From NCBI RefSeq assembly GCF_964204645.1, contig NC_134026.1, positions 20,912,650 to 20,976,649 of the forward strand: DNA of 64,000 nt. Direction: 5' to 3'. The notes under the pieces are model-generated. The model saw only the letters and a list, made by a program, of their open reading frames with translations. It was not told the DNA's origin and ran no database searches. Of the stretch, positions 13,001-27,700 are shown piece after piece. Position numbers and translations under genes: made by a program. Source of the stretch: Tubulanus polymorphus (Eukaryota > Nemertea > Palaeonemertea > Tubulaniformes > Tubulanidae). How positions within the stretch are numbered: position 1 is the first letter of the stretch; every line of letters starts with the position of its first letter.

Positions 13001-16000
13001 GCTATAAATATATATCATCATACTTTCATGAGCAATAAGGAACCGGCAACGCTACTGTGGCAATTAACGATTCCACCTGTCGCGAGAGACGATGCACCAG
13101 GTTGCGCTAGCATTCTACCGCCGGTCGTTTTTTCATACATTTCATTCTATTCAAGATATGCATGTTCCCTTTGGTAATTCAAATGGAAAACTTTATCAAC
13201 CAAACAAGCCTAATCTTTTTGGTACTCGCATGACAATTTCTTGAAATCAAAAGCCTATTATATCCAGCAAAAAATCGATTGAAAATGAACTTAATCTAGA
13301 CGACGTTAACCAGACTATGAACTCATGCCACCTGGTGGCACAGCTACACTAGCGTTGCATGTTCCCTATTGCGTAAAGTTTGAAGTCTCCAATCTTTTTT
13401 TCATGGATTGTATATCGTTTATGAATTGTTTTTAGCCATATGACGTATGCCTAATAATTCTAAACCAGTCCTTTAATCATCATGCATCGAACTATATACG
13501 CATGTATCCACATAAATATATCTATACTTATTATTACTCTAATACGATCTAAAGTTCGCGTTACTGATCATAGTTAACTACTTAATTTGGAGTATATTCA
13601 ATGCTGGAGTCCTTGGCCTGAAACTGAAAAGACGGAGAGGCATGGAAAATCAATGTTTCGGAAAAAAAATTTAAGTCAATCATTTCGCCGGTAGAAATAA
13701 ATCACAAAATCATACATCATATATGTAACAGTGGGAAGCGGGGCAAAATAATGTGCGTCAGGTACGGTACATCAATCATTAAAATATACGACAATCAAAC
13801 TCTAGTCTAAATACGATTAAAGTTAACCGGTCAACTTGAAAACACTTCAAATTCGATTGTTAAGCTTTTCGCAAAAAAACGCAGCAAAGTGACCGATAGC
13901 AAAACTGAGGTTGAATTTTTTCATGAAACCAAGTCCGGAGAATAAAACGTGCGTACGAACGATGCTCATAATTGCGCAAACACCGACGGTGTCCAAAATT
14001 TCGAGGATAGATTCCAACGACGAGACCGGTTCAAAATTCGACCAGTTTCATAAAGGTCTCGGTAGGATGAAGCGAATAATCGCATTACAGGCCTGCGAAG
14101 CCGTTGTCATTTCATTAGGGCGTTTCTTCGAAACTGTCATCTTCATCGAACAGACAAACGCAATTAATCGCATGATCGGCTTTTCAAAATGCGGTGGTAA
14201 TCGAGTAAAATCAATGATGTACGTCGGTAGTAAATCATGAAGTACATGTATATGCAATGAAATCGACTGTTCTATATGGCCGCGATCACACAACACTTTT
14301 GGCCTCGGTGTGCTAGGCACGATCAAAACATCAGACCAGGCCCGAGCCAAATCTTAACATGGGTCAAATTATTGCGTGCTAATTGCTACATGTTTCAGAA
14401 GGCATCCGCTTCGCTTTGTTTAAGCGTTGTTTAGTATCGAGTGAGTGGTTTGCGCATAAGCGCGCTCTCTAATTAGGCACGGGCCAGATCCATGCAAAAT
14501 CGTCTCCGCGTGATTGCGGCTCGTGTGTCAATGTTTTGGTTGATCGAGTTGCTTATGACAAAAATTCCCCCCCCCCACAATTCATAATAGACAATACATG
14601 TACCCGTACATTTACTACATGTGTATGCTTTGCATGTAAAAATGTACAAGGCGGAAAATGTTTTCAAGTGCAACAGGCAAAAACTATCTACAAATGTATA
14701 CAGATAAACGGTAATATAAATGCATGTATAAAACGTATATGAAATAGACATTAGGCTGACATGACGACGCTCTGCGAGCCGCGCAAGATTTTGAAATTAG
14801 ATTGAGCAGGCAGCGGAAGTAAAACCCTCTTCCGGTTAGCAATGCTAGCTAGCCCGCAAGATTAAAACTACCCTCTCGCCTCAAAAGTCTGCACTTACTC
14901 TTTCCTATTCCTTGTAAGAAGTACTGGAAACTAACTGCAAACTTGTCCGGCTGAAAAACAAAGATCGAATAGTTAATCAGACCAGCTTTCTAGCAATTTC
15001 ATCACACTTTGGCAAACAACAACAGGGTCAATATTATGCCTGCAGATGTGTTTAGGGTAGAAACATTTGTGTGAATCAAATAACAAGGCGATAGATCAAA
15101 GCTTGTTGAAAACCCTTCAAAATTACTTAGTTATCTAATTAACTAGAAAAAAAAAATTTTTCATCGTCTTGCAATCCTAGAAATATTCATCAACAAGAGC
15201 CCCAAGGGGCACAATGGCCAGCCTGTCAGATTTGCTTTTTATAAATGATGTAATCTGTGGGTTATATTTATCCATATACACTCCCTGCTCAATATCATTT
15301 ACATAGTAAAATCGTGTGTTAACACAGACAGCAGGAACGAATGTAATATAGAAATACTAAGTTATTGTATTGTTCAACGCCCCCTGGTGGCCATAAAAAA
15401 ACCAATGAGCTTGAAACTCACCTCGATCATAGAACATGTCATGAGCTACAACTTTCCAATTGATTATAGTAGCAAAATATGCTTAAGTATCAATTATGAT
15501 GTGGGAAAACTTTTTTTCCACCTACGAATGAGTACTGATGACCCCAAGATGGCTGCCAAGTGCGTCATAATTGCCTGGTCAAAAATACCCTCTCGGATAT
15601 AAAAGATCCCTTTCCAAAGAATACCCATTACAAATTGCAATGAAACATGGCGCACCATTAGAAAGCTACAGTACTCAGAATTCAGGCCAAAATTGACATT
15701 TTTGGGAACAAAAAAGGTCACAGTACGGCCATCTTGAGTCCGATCGACTCAATTTTTCTCATGCCGATGGGCCCTCGGGGGATACAAATATATACGAATG
15801 ATCAAGGTTATTGATAAAAGTGTCTTCAAAATTTCCCTCGAAAACTTCAAAAATGTGTAAAAAGTGCTGATTTTGGCGAACAACAATGGCTGCCAGTCGG
15901 CCATCTTGAATCTGACAGGGCCAGTTTTTGGCCTGAAGATGTGTCTAGGGTAGATACACGTATAAAACAAATATCAAGACATTACCTTGAAGCGTCTTCA

Positions 16001-18677
16001 AAACTTTGGAACTAACACGAACTATCTAGATGGTTATCTCTCGACCTCAATAGCTTCAAGACCCATCTCAAAACAACTTTGTTCCATGCAGCATACCATT
16101 AACTCTCGGAAAGCGAATTGTATTTAACATTTTTTGGCAGAATAAAATTTGATTGAATTTGCAATTCGGGCACATGGCTAATTAGCATATCAAGGTCATA
16201 CACCCGATTTGGTAAAACCTTTTTTTCGCGAACCTTGCGCAATTGTCAAGGATGAATTTTCTGTAGAGCAAATAAAAATTCCTCCCAAACACCAAATCAA
16301 CTAAAGATTTCATAGAAATCGATCTTGAAATACAATTTTAAATCTTAAAATAAAACCCGGAAGTAAAACAGTAGACAATACCGCGGATTCACGTGAACAC
16401 CTGATTTCTGTAAACGAAATGTTGGTTGTGACAAAATTGTTCAGACGGTTTTAGGTGGTAATAAGTACGGAAACGTAACGACCATGGTCGACTTATTCGA
16501 TGAAATCAGGCCTATGTGATATCCAAATTTTGACTTTTTTATTCTCCAGACCTCCCTGATATAGAAATAAAAAATTTTGGTGGTACGAAAGTGCAATCAC
16601 AGCGCCGACGGGGACAGAGCCGTGTCAGAGATCGGCGGAGTGAAAATTGAGGTGGACGAACACGAAGAAGTAGGCTATTGCGCTACTTGAATCACGAAAA
16701 CTCCTGGCGCGGCCCCGACGCTTTTCGTTGATTAAGTAATACAAATATCATGCAATGGGTTTTCACAATCTACCGCTGGTATTTACCGGATTTCAATATC
16801 ACTCCAAAATTCAAAGAAACCTCGAAATATCGAACCGGAACACTTCCGGTAGATATCCGTGGCTGCCCAACCGGGAAACTTATTTGTTTCAATAGATATT
16901 GATAGGATCCATCATCTTCACCCGTCAAGGGATTCGAACCCACTAAGCTAAAGCCATGCCAGAATCGGGTCGGGCCAATCACAGCGCTTGTAACAAACCA
17001 CATTAGGCTTCTGTGGAATTTCCCAGTAAATGGGCCAATCAGCGAACACGTAGCGAACGCGGAAGTATTGTCGCGTGTTGATACATGACGTCATGCGCAA
17101 AAGCGCCAGTAATGAAATCGCGATAATTCACGTGAACAGCTGCTGATATTTTCAGATAAACCAATCACAGGGAAGACACAACTTCCTGATTGGCTGATAA
17201 AAATTGAAATTTTCCCGATTTAACTTTCGTGAAAAATGCAGAAAACATTTTTATGAGACCCTATTTCAAAATTCTGCTCGCTACGATTCCGAGAATGGAT
17301 TACGCTTAAATACGTGATTTGTTCGAATATGCCCTCACTTGGCAAGCAAAAGAGCCTTTTGTGTGGAAACCATGTCATTTAAATTCGCTCCATTTGTATA
17401 GTAATAGGCTCAGCCTACGGCTGGCCTAAAAATGAATTTGCATATCTCAGTCTTAGTGAGACCAGCACACTCTGTGAAGTATGTAGGGAATGTTAACAAC
17501 AAACACCGATGTAACATCAATATCCATTTTGATGATAAGGGCCCAGTTTCACAAAAGAAATTAACTCATATCTATTTAGCTTCTTCATTCAGCAAATTTA
17601 GGAGTTAATCCTTATTGTGAAACTAGGCCCAAGGCCACTATTATAGGCAATTTCAAGCCATATTGGACACTACAGGACAAAATGTGACACTTGAATTACC
17701 GAAGGTCCTGAACCGATACCCGAGAATATACCGTAATCACTTACTGCTTCGGCAAGAACGTTGGCGACGCCGTCTATTTCCACCACTTCCAGTCGACTCC
17801 TGTCCTCGATTTGATTGTTCAATGCGTTGTACAGCGTAAAGACCGTGTGATTATGGGATGAATTCGCGCCGGTCATCAGCAAAATACGACACCTATAATA
17901 AACGAATTAAACATACGAGGTCAATAATTAGAATCAATCGTTCAGTCTATCGTCAGTGCTCAATTAAAAAACCAATGTCACTATTATGGATATATAATAT
18001 TATATTACGGATATATCAACATGTACGATGACAGTGTTTGCAGGGCTGCCAAACTCTGAATGAAAAGTGCTATCCCCTCGGTAACATCATTCACATTTCT
18101 CTACGCATTGAACATCAAATCGGTATTTCACGCGACAAAATACCAGCGGTGGCGAAATACAGAAAATCAGGAACAGTGGTAAGCTTAGAGTTCAGGCTGT
18201 CAACGCGGAGAAGGGAGTAAGAAAACGTTCAAATCGACCAGGTACTCAAGCGAAATAAGGGAACCCTCGGTATTTCATCAGTAGACATCAAACATACTGG
18301 AGTACCCTTCAAACCAAACTGTTGGCAGCTCTGTTTTTTTTTCTATATATAAATATATATATACTACGTCACGCTAAGCACTGTTATTCATGTATTCATA
18401 GCAGGTACTACGCAAGATGAATATATCATCGAATTTCGAAAAAGTACTAAGCAACGATCTATATACGTACGAATTCCGCAGTACCCTACTGCCGCGTTTT
18501 TCTCCCGATTCTCATACTTACTTCAAATCACCGGCGCGATTAACAAGCGGGGTACGACTGTAAATAGAATTTTTTAAAAACGTGTATAATTAATAGCATG
18601 AATAGATGATGATCACATGTAAAAAAGCTATTCGATGATTAAATGGATGAATACAGGAGAGTTCCCACCACTAATAC

Positions 18678-18758
<81 letters not shown>

Positions 18759-21700
18759 ATACATAATCAATCCAGACAGGATGACACAGATATATGGACA
18801 CGCAACTGGTCGTGTAATGTTATTTTGTGGCTATAAGGAAGGAAATAGCTGACAATGTGCATTAACTCATTAGTCACCACAGCATATAACGTATACAGAT
18901 GACATTTTTGTAGAAAATCTGAACGAAAAGCGGACAAAATAAAATACAGAATCCAGTTCCGCAGTTTCGAGTTAAGATTTAACTGAATGTAAACATTGAG
19001 AATAGACTAATTCTAACTGAAAAGTTAGCTCTAACTCACAACTGGGGAACCGGGTCCAGGGCGACATATACTTTGAAAACTCAACACTGAAGTGAGAATG
19101 GTTGGATTTTAGTCGGTTTTCGTCTCCAAAATAGCTCAAAACAATTTGCATTGTTTAACACTCCTCATTAATAGAATTATCAACATCGTCTAATCAATGA
19201 GTTTGCTTCCCTTGAGCTAAAAGTAACGTTATTTACCGTTATATAAAAGGCCTAAGGCGGCAGATTGGGGAAAAAATTATTGCAAGTAAAAAGTCAAAAA
19301 GTAATTGAAAGTTTGAAAGGCTGTAGGAAAATAAGCTCAAAATCACACAAACCACCTCTTTTCGTATCAATCTTATTAAAAAAAAATCATCGCCACCGAT
19401 CGGAGCTTTGCGCGATCTGAATAAGCCCGTCATTCACAGCGTAATTATTGATGCTGCCGGCTAATTAACAACTTCAGGACAAACGTGTCGTATGACGATG
19501 GTTCGTTAAAGATTGAGTGAAAACCACCCCTCCTCCCGCGACGTGTGCCACCGGCGCAATTAAACACCTACTACTAATTAATGAGCTGCGACAACGCGTT
19601 ACACAATAATGGCGCCCAACATCGGCAGAGAGATATCACAACGCCATACTCAATACGAAACTATCGGACCTAATTGGAGTGAAATTACAAGTCACATTGG
19701 TCAAAATGTATCGGCAGCTACTGTTAGCGCCAACATCAGGATGTCATGACTTGTTTGAACTCATATATTAGTGTCTACACACTTTACTTAGAAAAGGTGC
19801 TATATGCTTTACGGAATTTTAAGATTTCCGTCATTCGAACTAACCGTTGTCAAAAAAATGGACTCGCAGAAAAAATGATATCGCAGAACAGACAAGATAA
19901 CATCAGGACCAGCGCTGTAGGTTCATAGTAAACACAGGTCTTGGTAATCCAAATTGATGACCAAATATTATCACGTGAACATGGTTGCCGTGCAGATGGA
20001 TTCTAGACCAGTCCTTAATTGCGTAGGCACACCAGTTAGTTAACATGAGGTTACAACTATCAGGAGATACCATATCGCGTATTGATAAGATGGCTGAATG
20101 GCTATAGAGCTAAAGCCTTTTTTACCCTAAACCTAAGACCCTTAATTCTTCATTCAAGATCATTGATCCTTGAAGATACAACTATTACGCGAGAGTGGCC
20201 AATTTGCCCCCTTAGACCAATTCAATGAGTTTTTCCAAGATTTGTCCACATTAAACACATGTCAACAGGTTAATGGAGAAATGTTTCAATCTTTCAATTT
20301 TTCTCTGATAAAAGAAATGCCTGATTAATAGAAAACCAAATTCTTCTTTTTTCTTGATTTTTGAGGGGAGTTTTTAAGGTTTTCCAGGTTGGCCTTGTCA
20401 TCGGCCATCCTGCAATGGGAATCATCTCCATATATCATGTGCACTTACTATAGGAATGTCTCGACGTAGAATCTAAGGTTCTTCGGATTAATTTTTGTCT
20501 TCAAGTCCTGTTTGAACACTTCGATGACAGCCGTAACAGAGTCCTTATGGTCGGGATTGGGATCCTGAAATTTTTGGAAAAAAAAAGCTTTTGATGAGAT
20601 AAACGTAGAAAATAGACAAATCGAAAAAACCTTTCAATGCACCATAAAAAAAACTTTGTTTTATCATCAAATTCATTAAGAAAAAAAAAACATGTATTGT
20701 TAGTCTTATAAATTCAATGCAGTTATTAGTACTGCTGGATATCGACAAATTTGAATTCTGAATTTTCTCGTTTGATGGTGTCAGTCAGAACCGGATAAAC
20801 GAACCTAAGTCCGACCACATTTAAGTTCATTAGCAATAAAAAATCTCTTGCTGAATTGGAGTTTTTTTGGGTAATATTAAGAAATCTATATGTAGCCATT
20901 GAAATAAGGGTTTATCATACCGTAAGGCATCATAAGGACATCATATTTAAAAGATTACACGTGTATAGCAAGTAAAATAACCCTTACTTAAAGCTAGAGA
21001 TTTTTATTGCAAATAAACTAAAACGTGGTGGCTGTAGGTTCCAATTTCCAGTTCCAACTGGCGCCATCAAATGGGAAATTCCAGAACTTGAATTCGTCGA
21101 TATCCCGCACGCAAACCGGAGAAAACATAAGTCACAAATACGTCTCCAGTGCAACATTTCCAACGGAACGTTATCAAACAGAAATGCATCGTCAAGTTCG
21201 CGTCGATTTAACGTGACATTTAACATACTATATTCGAAGAATGTATTGATTCGTGTTATCGCATTTATGATATCATATTACGGCTATTATTTTGTTGACA
21301 ATTTAAGGAAATTTATCGCAGACAGTAGGCACAGTACCGCGGGGCAGTCGTTCGTCGACGCGTGGAACATTTTTAAATTCGAAATCGATAACGACTCATA
21401 CGGGAATTCAAGCGTTCTTTTTTTTTAAAGAACTAGGCCTTTTTTCAAAATAACTTGGAGTACGGATCTGCTTAGCCAACTATCCATAATGGTAAGAACA
21501 GGCCACAATTTACCATCATGGCAGATTAATCAGTGCAAGAATAATTACGTAATAATAATAATAAAGAGAATAACGATAGGGTTTTCTGCTGAATAGTCAG
21601 AAAACTTAAAGTTTCTGAATGTTTTTTCCTGTTCCCTTCCACGCCTGAAGTGCACTTTACCTTGACATTTATCTTTCTTTAAAAAATCTGTACTCCAAGT

Positions 21701-24700
21701 AATTGAAAAAATGCCAATGCGTATGAGTATGAGTAAACAGTATGAGTGGACGTTGTGACAGAGGAACGTATATGTACATACATTTCAATATTAAAAACTA
21801 TGGCTAATACGTTACATATCCGCCGGTGCCCTGGAGGCCAGGTATAACAGACCATTCTCTAGCGTAACATGTGCAACTTGCCAAGTACAATCCGTTGACA
21901 GGTCATGTCTCATGCGCATAGATATACTATAACCAGAGAGAATATTCGTATTCCGTCACGGCGAACATACGGCCGCCCCCCCCCCCCCCCCCCCCCGCTT
22001 AATCACATCGAAAATATATTGACAGTCGATAAACCTTGGAATTGGTGAGTTATTACTGAAATGATGGATGATGATGTCTAAGCCGAGGGGATAGAGCTAC
22101 CCGGTATATATGTATATATACAGTTAGAATTCCATCACAGGAACGCATATTGTCATCCACGCACCAATGTCCACCAGAGGCCGGCTTCGTAGACATTAGT
22201 CGTTAACCTCTTTATAAACAATGAGTTGAAAATTATCGAAGGTTCTATAACTTAACCCTGATCATGGATGTATAAACTAGGGTTTACAGAGTTTGTTCTA
22301 GTATCCGCATGAAAACTAGGGTTTGCTGAGTTTGCTCTATATCCACGTATAAACTAGAGTTTGCCCTTGTCTATACGTCCATGCCCCCACATCGCAGAAA
22401 CTTCATCCAGAGATTGATTTCGAAATCGATTTAAGAATGAATTAAGGGTTTAAACCAATTCAAGAGGTGACTTTTGATGGTCTTCTCAATCAGCTAAATC
22501 CAGCCAGGTGGTTAGGGGTATATATGGCATCCACTTGGGTGTAGTATTAATGTGGTATGGCGCGAGTGCGTAGAGCTAACGGATGTGTCATTTTTTCTAT
22601 CTAAAATTCGAGATATCTTAATGTTAATACGAGAGAGAGACCAACGACCACGACGGCGACACTTTCCTTTTCGGTCGATAAATCAACAGTCATCAATAGG
22701 ACATTACTATCAGCTTGAACCCACCAGTCATAAACTTACATTTATCTAGTACTACATGATTAAAGGCCGAGGAGCAGTATAAAAGCCCAATCAATGTCAA
22801 AGATGGCAGTACCCATGAAGCAATAGTGCAGTGGAGAGCTCCAACGGTTGAAACTGGAAATCTCCTATTTTCTCTGTCAGTTATCCGATTTGGACCCTCC
22901 TTTTTGTCAGACATATGTATTAATGTGTAATATATTCATTTCTGCAGTCAAAAATGTGTTTTAGGCCCTCCTCCACGAGAAATTAAGCTTTTTAGTTGGT
23001 ATTTCCTTCAAAATTTGAATCTTTGAATGACATAGAGGGAGGAGTTATCCAGTGAATTAGTGTAGCTCGGAGAGCACATTAACAGTAATTTGATACCTAT
23101 AGTCATCAGTATACATAAACAAAACATAGCCTCATTCATAGTACCAAAATTTGGCAACATCAAAACTTTTTCTATGGTCAATGGATCAGTCTGAAATTTC
23201 GTACACTTGTTTAGCTATCAACCATCAATGTTGTGTCCAAATTTCATGGAAATCGGATAAAAATTAATGATTTTCAAAAAATTTGAAATGTCTCTAAAAT
23301 CTTAAATCTTGGCCCTATCTCTACAAAAAAAGATCGCTTGCATCAGATTTTCATTCCCACTATGACTAGATTACTTAAAATTAGTTTAGAACTTGATATG
23401 AAAACTTTTATGAATTTGTCAAATTTAACTGTGTGTGACCTGCTTTTCTGTTATGAGCCAACCTCGCTCACTCTAAACATTATAAACAAGATACTGTAGT
23501 TAGTGGGACGGCCGATCTCAAGTGTTTGCCACCCGGTTAACTAGCATCCATACTCCTCGGCCTTTAAGGCATTTCACACACATGTGTATATGTGTGTATA
23601 AGAGACAAACATAATGACACAGATGCCTACGTATCTACTAAACATTCATGCATCTATAAAATACACAGAAACAACATAGAAAAAGCCAGTCAGTGATTTC
23701 TATTGAGAGTCTCTAACGGCTAAAGCGAAGAAAAAAATGCGTTCACGTCATGCGAGCGATTGTTTGGATCGGCGAGGCTGGTGTGTACGTGATTACCCCG
23801 CGTGAGCCAGTTGACTGCACGCACGTCGGTAAAGGTTACGGGTCACGCGTTTATATGTTTTTTTCTGGTCCCGTCGATACAGACGCCAGACGGAATCAGA
23901 AATCAATCGAGTAACTGTCTTCACACTGCCGCCGCCGCTGCTGCTGCTGCTGTCTCGTCCAGCCCTGCATCGTCAATATCTTACCAAATATAGCCATGTT
24001 TCGGATGAAAAGTGATTCATATCTCCTTTTCTTTACACTTTAGTCAAATTCCTTTTTTTCTATGCCAAACATTCGCGATATCGAAGTGGCCAATCTTTTA
24101 CGCATTTTTGAAACATCCAATAGATGCCCTGTCAATAATTCGATATACCCTTCGAAATTCCTACACGAGAAGCAGCATTGCGTAGTATATTAACCCTTAA
24201 ACTGCCAGTTTCTTTTTCAAATGTTGGAGATCATTATCGATCTTCACCGACGTTTGCCAAAGCGTCCATATTCGATGAACCGGTTGACAGGCTTGAATCC
24301 CTGTCCCAGAGAACTCGGTCCATCCCAAGTCCAATCTAAAACACCGAATCAAAGATCTGTATTCAATTGCGATCTCTTTGATCGAGACGTTTTGAGGCTG
24401 TTTCACAATCGGCTGTTACTGCCCGATTGGGCACTGACGCAATCGCGATAAAAGAGTTAACATATTTCGAATGCTTAATTCTTAATCAAACTGAAACCTG
24501 GAAAAAATTCCAATGTTAAGATGATAATCAAAACGAAACATCCTAATAGATGAATTGTAATAATAAGACACCAGATAGATGCGTTAGTAACTATCTACAG
24601 CCAGACTATCAACCCATTTGTTTCCTAATTAACGACTACATAAATGTGACAAGCCCCTTACTTAAATAAAATCCAGCTAAATTAAATAGGCAATACAATG

Positions 24701-27700
24701 AGATAGCTCAGGGATAATTATACACCCGGGTAACATCAGTTCCCAGGTGTACCGTATGTGAGCGTGAACCAACTGTCGCCAGTAAATAAATCTTGAATCA
24801 GGCAAGTGTGGTCATCACGATAACGGATACTTTGAACATCACAATCATAACTAGCATGATCACAATCGTGCGTGTGATCGTGATCAATAAGATCAGAACG
24901 CCACGATTGTGCATGCAAGCTCAATACTGACGATCGTGTGGTTTACCATGAACGTCAGATCATAATCATGACATTGTGATCACAATCATCATAAGATCGT
25001 AATCACGACACCCTGATCACCAAAAGACCATCAGATCATAATAATGATGCTACAATCACCATGGTTGCAATCGGAATACTGCAATTACCATAGTCATCGG
25101 ATCACAGTCAGGACACGGTGATCAATGTGATCATCAGATCATAATCAGGATTCTGCGATCACCATAATCATCAGATCACAACCAGGACATGGTGATCACT
25201 GTGACCATCAGATCAGAATCAGGTAACTGTGATCGCCATGATCGTCAGGCCACAATTCTGACATTGCGATCAAAAGCATAAATCGAGATCACAATGACGA
25301 GATAACGACGACAAGAACAATCGCAAAATCATGAACATGTGACCATGATCATGGTGACGACAGTGCGATTGTCATGACATGCACACGATATCAAAAAGTT
25401 TGTGCGCTTCACTGAACATAACTTCAATAATACAAGAACACATTGTAAAATCGAAGTTTGGAATTGGGGAGGTGATGAACATTAGGGGAGTTACTGACTC
25501 ATGCACCACTACCATCCACACACCTATTGCGAACTCATACATTTTCTCTATGAAAAACCAACTCAACATTTCTTTACGTCACTCGATGGTTGATAAAAAG
25601 TCTGAGACAACATTTTTTTAAAAACGATTTCGATTTCAACCTATCCATTCAAAATAGAAATCAGAAATGGTCTGCTGAACGTGACAAACCCGGTTGGTCG
25701 AAAGAAATGTTGAGCATTCATGATGAGACATTTTGCACTATATTCATGATTCATTGGGTTTTACCATCTCGGTACAAAATATGCCAGAAGGTATCTGAAG
25801 TGAAATCATGTACAAATATATAGGTAAAATAATCGTTATGTTGATAATATACGAATGTATTTAAAAAAAAACTCGGTCATTGCACAAAATGCCCGGAAAA
25901 CAGGATTCGAGCTTTGGAATGGGGAATTATCGGGAAAAGGCATGTGGCTTAACGGTTGACAATACCGAATCATAATCGGGAACAGTAGTAAAAACATTAT
26001 ATCAAAATCGACAATTTGATAATATACGATAATTGGGCCAGTTGCTCAAAAGTTGGTTAGAGTTAACCGGTTGATAGTCGACATGGAGACCATTAAAGCT
26101 CATTATTACTATGGTATTTATCCGTTGGTAATCTCTAACCAACTTTTGAGCAACTGGCTCCCGGTATTTCAGCGAGAAGAAAACGTTTTGAAATCAATCG
26201 ACAGCTTACAACCGCTTAACGAACATTGCAAATTCATTAATGATCATTAAACCTTAAATAGATGGCACTGGTAATCGACACGCAAAAACTCAAAAGGCAT
26301 TGAGAGCGAGATGCAATATTAGAATTTACCAGGATTGCGAACGGATTCGCGGTTTCGCATCACTAAAGCGTACTCGTCGATAAGTTAGTAGTGAAAGTAA
26401 CAATAAACAGAACGTCGCGGGTTTCGGGTTTGTTCCAAAAACGAACAAGGGCGGACACGAAAAAACTGCTGAGAAACAATTAATGAACAAACAGCTCAGC
26501 GCAAACGCGGGTCGATTAGTTTCAACGATGCTTACCTTTCCTTGATTAACAAGTCTTATTTCACTTTTCTAAAAATTATTGAGTATTTTTTCATACAGTT
26601 GTTTATTTTGTGTACGCGTACTTCACCGAGGCTAAGGCTACAGGCCCTAGTGGAGTTAGGCTATGATTATTACATAGCTTGACCAAAAGACTTAAAGGTA
26701 CGTTAGTAATGGTTTCAACATCTCAGTTTTAAAAGAAAGTCTTCGTGAGCTATAAGGGAGTGGTTAAAGTTCACACAAAATATGGCTCGGATTCTTCAGG
26801 GTAGCCACTAGCGTCTGGCTTTTCATGGTAACTGATGTGACGTGTCATCTAGCTATCTCATCAAATTTCCCCAATATTCAGGGGGCAGTTGCTCAAAAGT
26901 TGGTCAAAGATAACCAGCCCATAAATACCGTAGTAACAATGAACTTTTTACAGTCAGTAAGTCACCTATCCACTGGTTAACTCTGGTTAACTCCAACTTC
27001 TGAGCAACTGGCCCTAGCTTTTTTCGCTGACTTTTTTAAAAGATAGGAAATCTCTCCCCCGACTTTTCCGCGATTTCCCTGATTTCCACGTTTGCCACCC
27101 TGGTCCTATGACGGCCGCGACACGATAGATTTCATCATCCATTTTTGCGCAGTAACCAAAGTACGAGAGCCCGCGTACAAAGAATGTCGCTATCATCTAC
27201 GGAAATGCGGGAAATTGGATGAACCACGCCTCGCGCCGAGAAAATCCCGACGTACACACGACGACAACGATCTTAATTTCCGATATAAATGATTTTCAAA
27301 ACGTTAATCCAAACAGTGCGATAATTGCGTCTACTCTAGTTGCCACGGTAACACAGTGACACGATATACGATAAGTACAAACAATGGAGGAGAACTTATC
27401 AAACATTTCCGTCCTCACATGAACGGAGCGGGGCGCGGGAAAGAGCGCATGCGCTCGCGCGGTGATCGCGGCGCGCAAATGAACGAAAAGATGAGGGTTT
27501 TTTCACTATCGCCGCAAAAATGGAATTAATCGCGACGCCGTTCGGCGAACCGCGTACACCACCTTTAAATCAAGATGGCTGCCATTGCCGTATTCATCGA
27601 TGACATGGCCATTACGCGACAAACAGGGTGGCAACTTTTATTTGACTCGCTTTTTCCCTGATCTACGTTGTTTTCCCCGACTTGATCTGCTTAGAATTCA

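Noticed and set aside
12860-13177. 105-codon open frame
   Set aside because: Low-complexity hydrophobic translation of AT-rich DNA without family resemblance.
13911-14240. 109-codon open frame in an NDRG intron
   Set aside because: No recognisable domain, biased composition or flanking splice signals; overlaps an equally long antisense frame.
18643-18852. Open frame with a long Tyr-Ile run
   Set aside because: It is the translation of the (TA)n microsatellite, without splice or family support.
24800-25380. CRISPR-like array
   Set aside because: The 37-bp periodicity is contiguous tandem monomers without unique spacers, in an animal genome.
27092-27292. 66-codon open frame in the CpG-rich stretch
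   Set aside because: No domain or splice context; GC-rich DNA simply has fewer stops.
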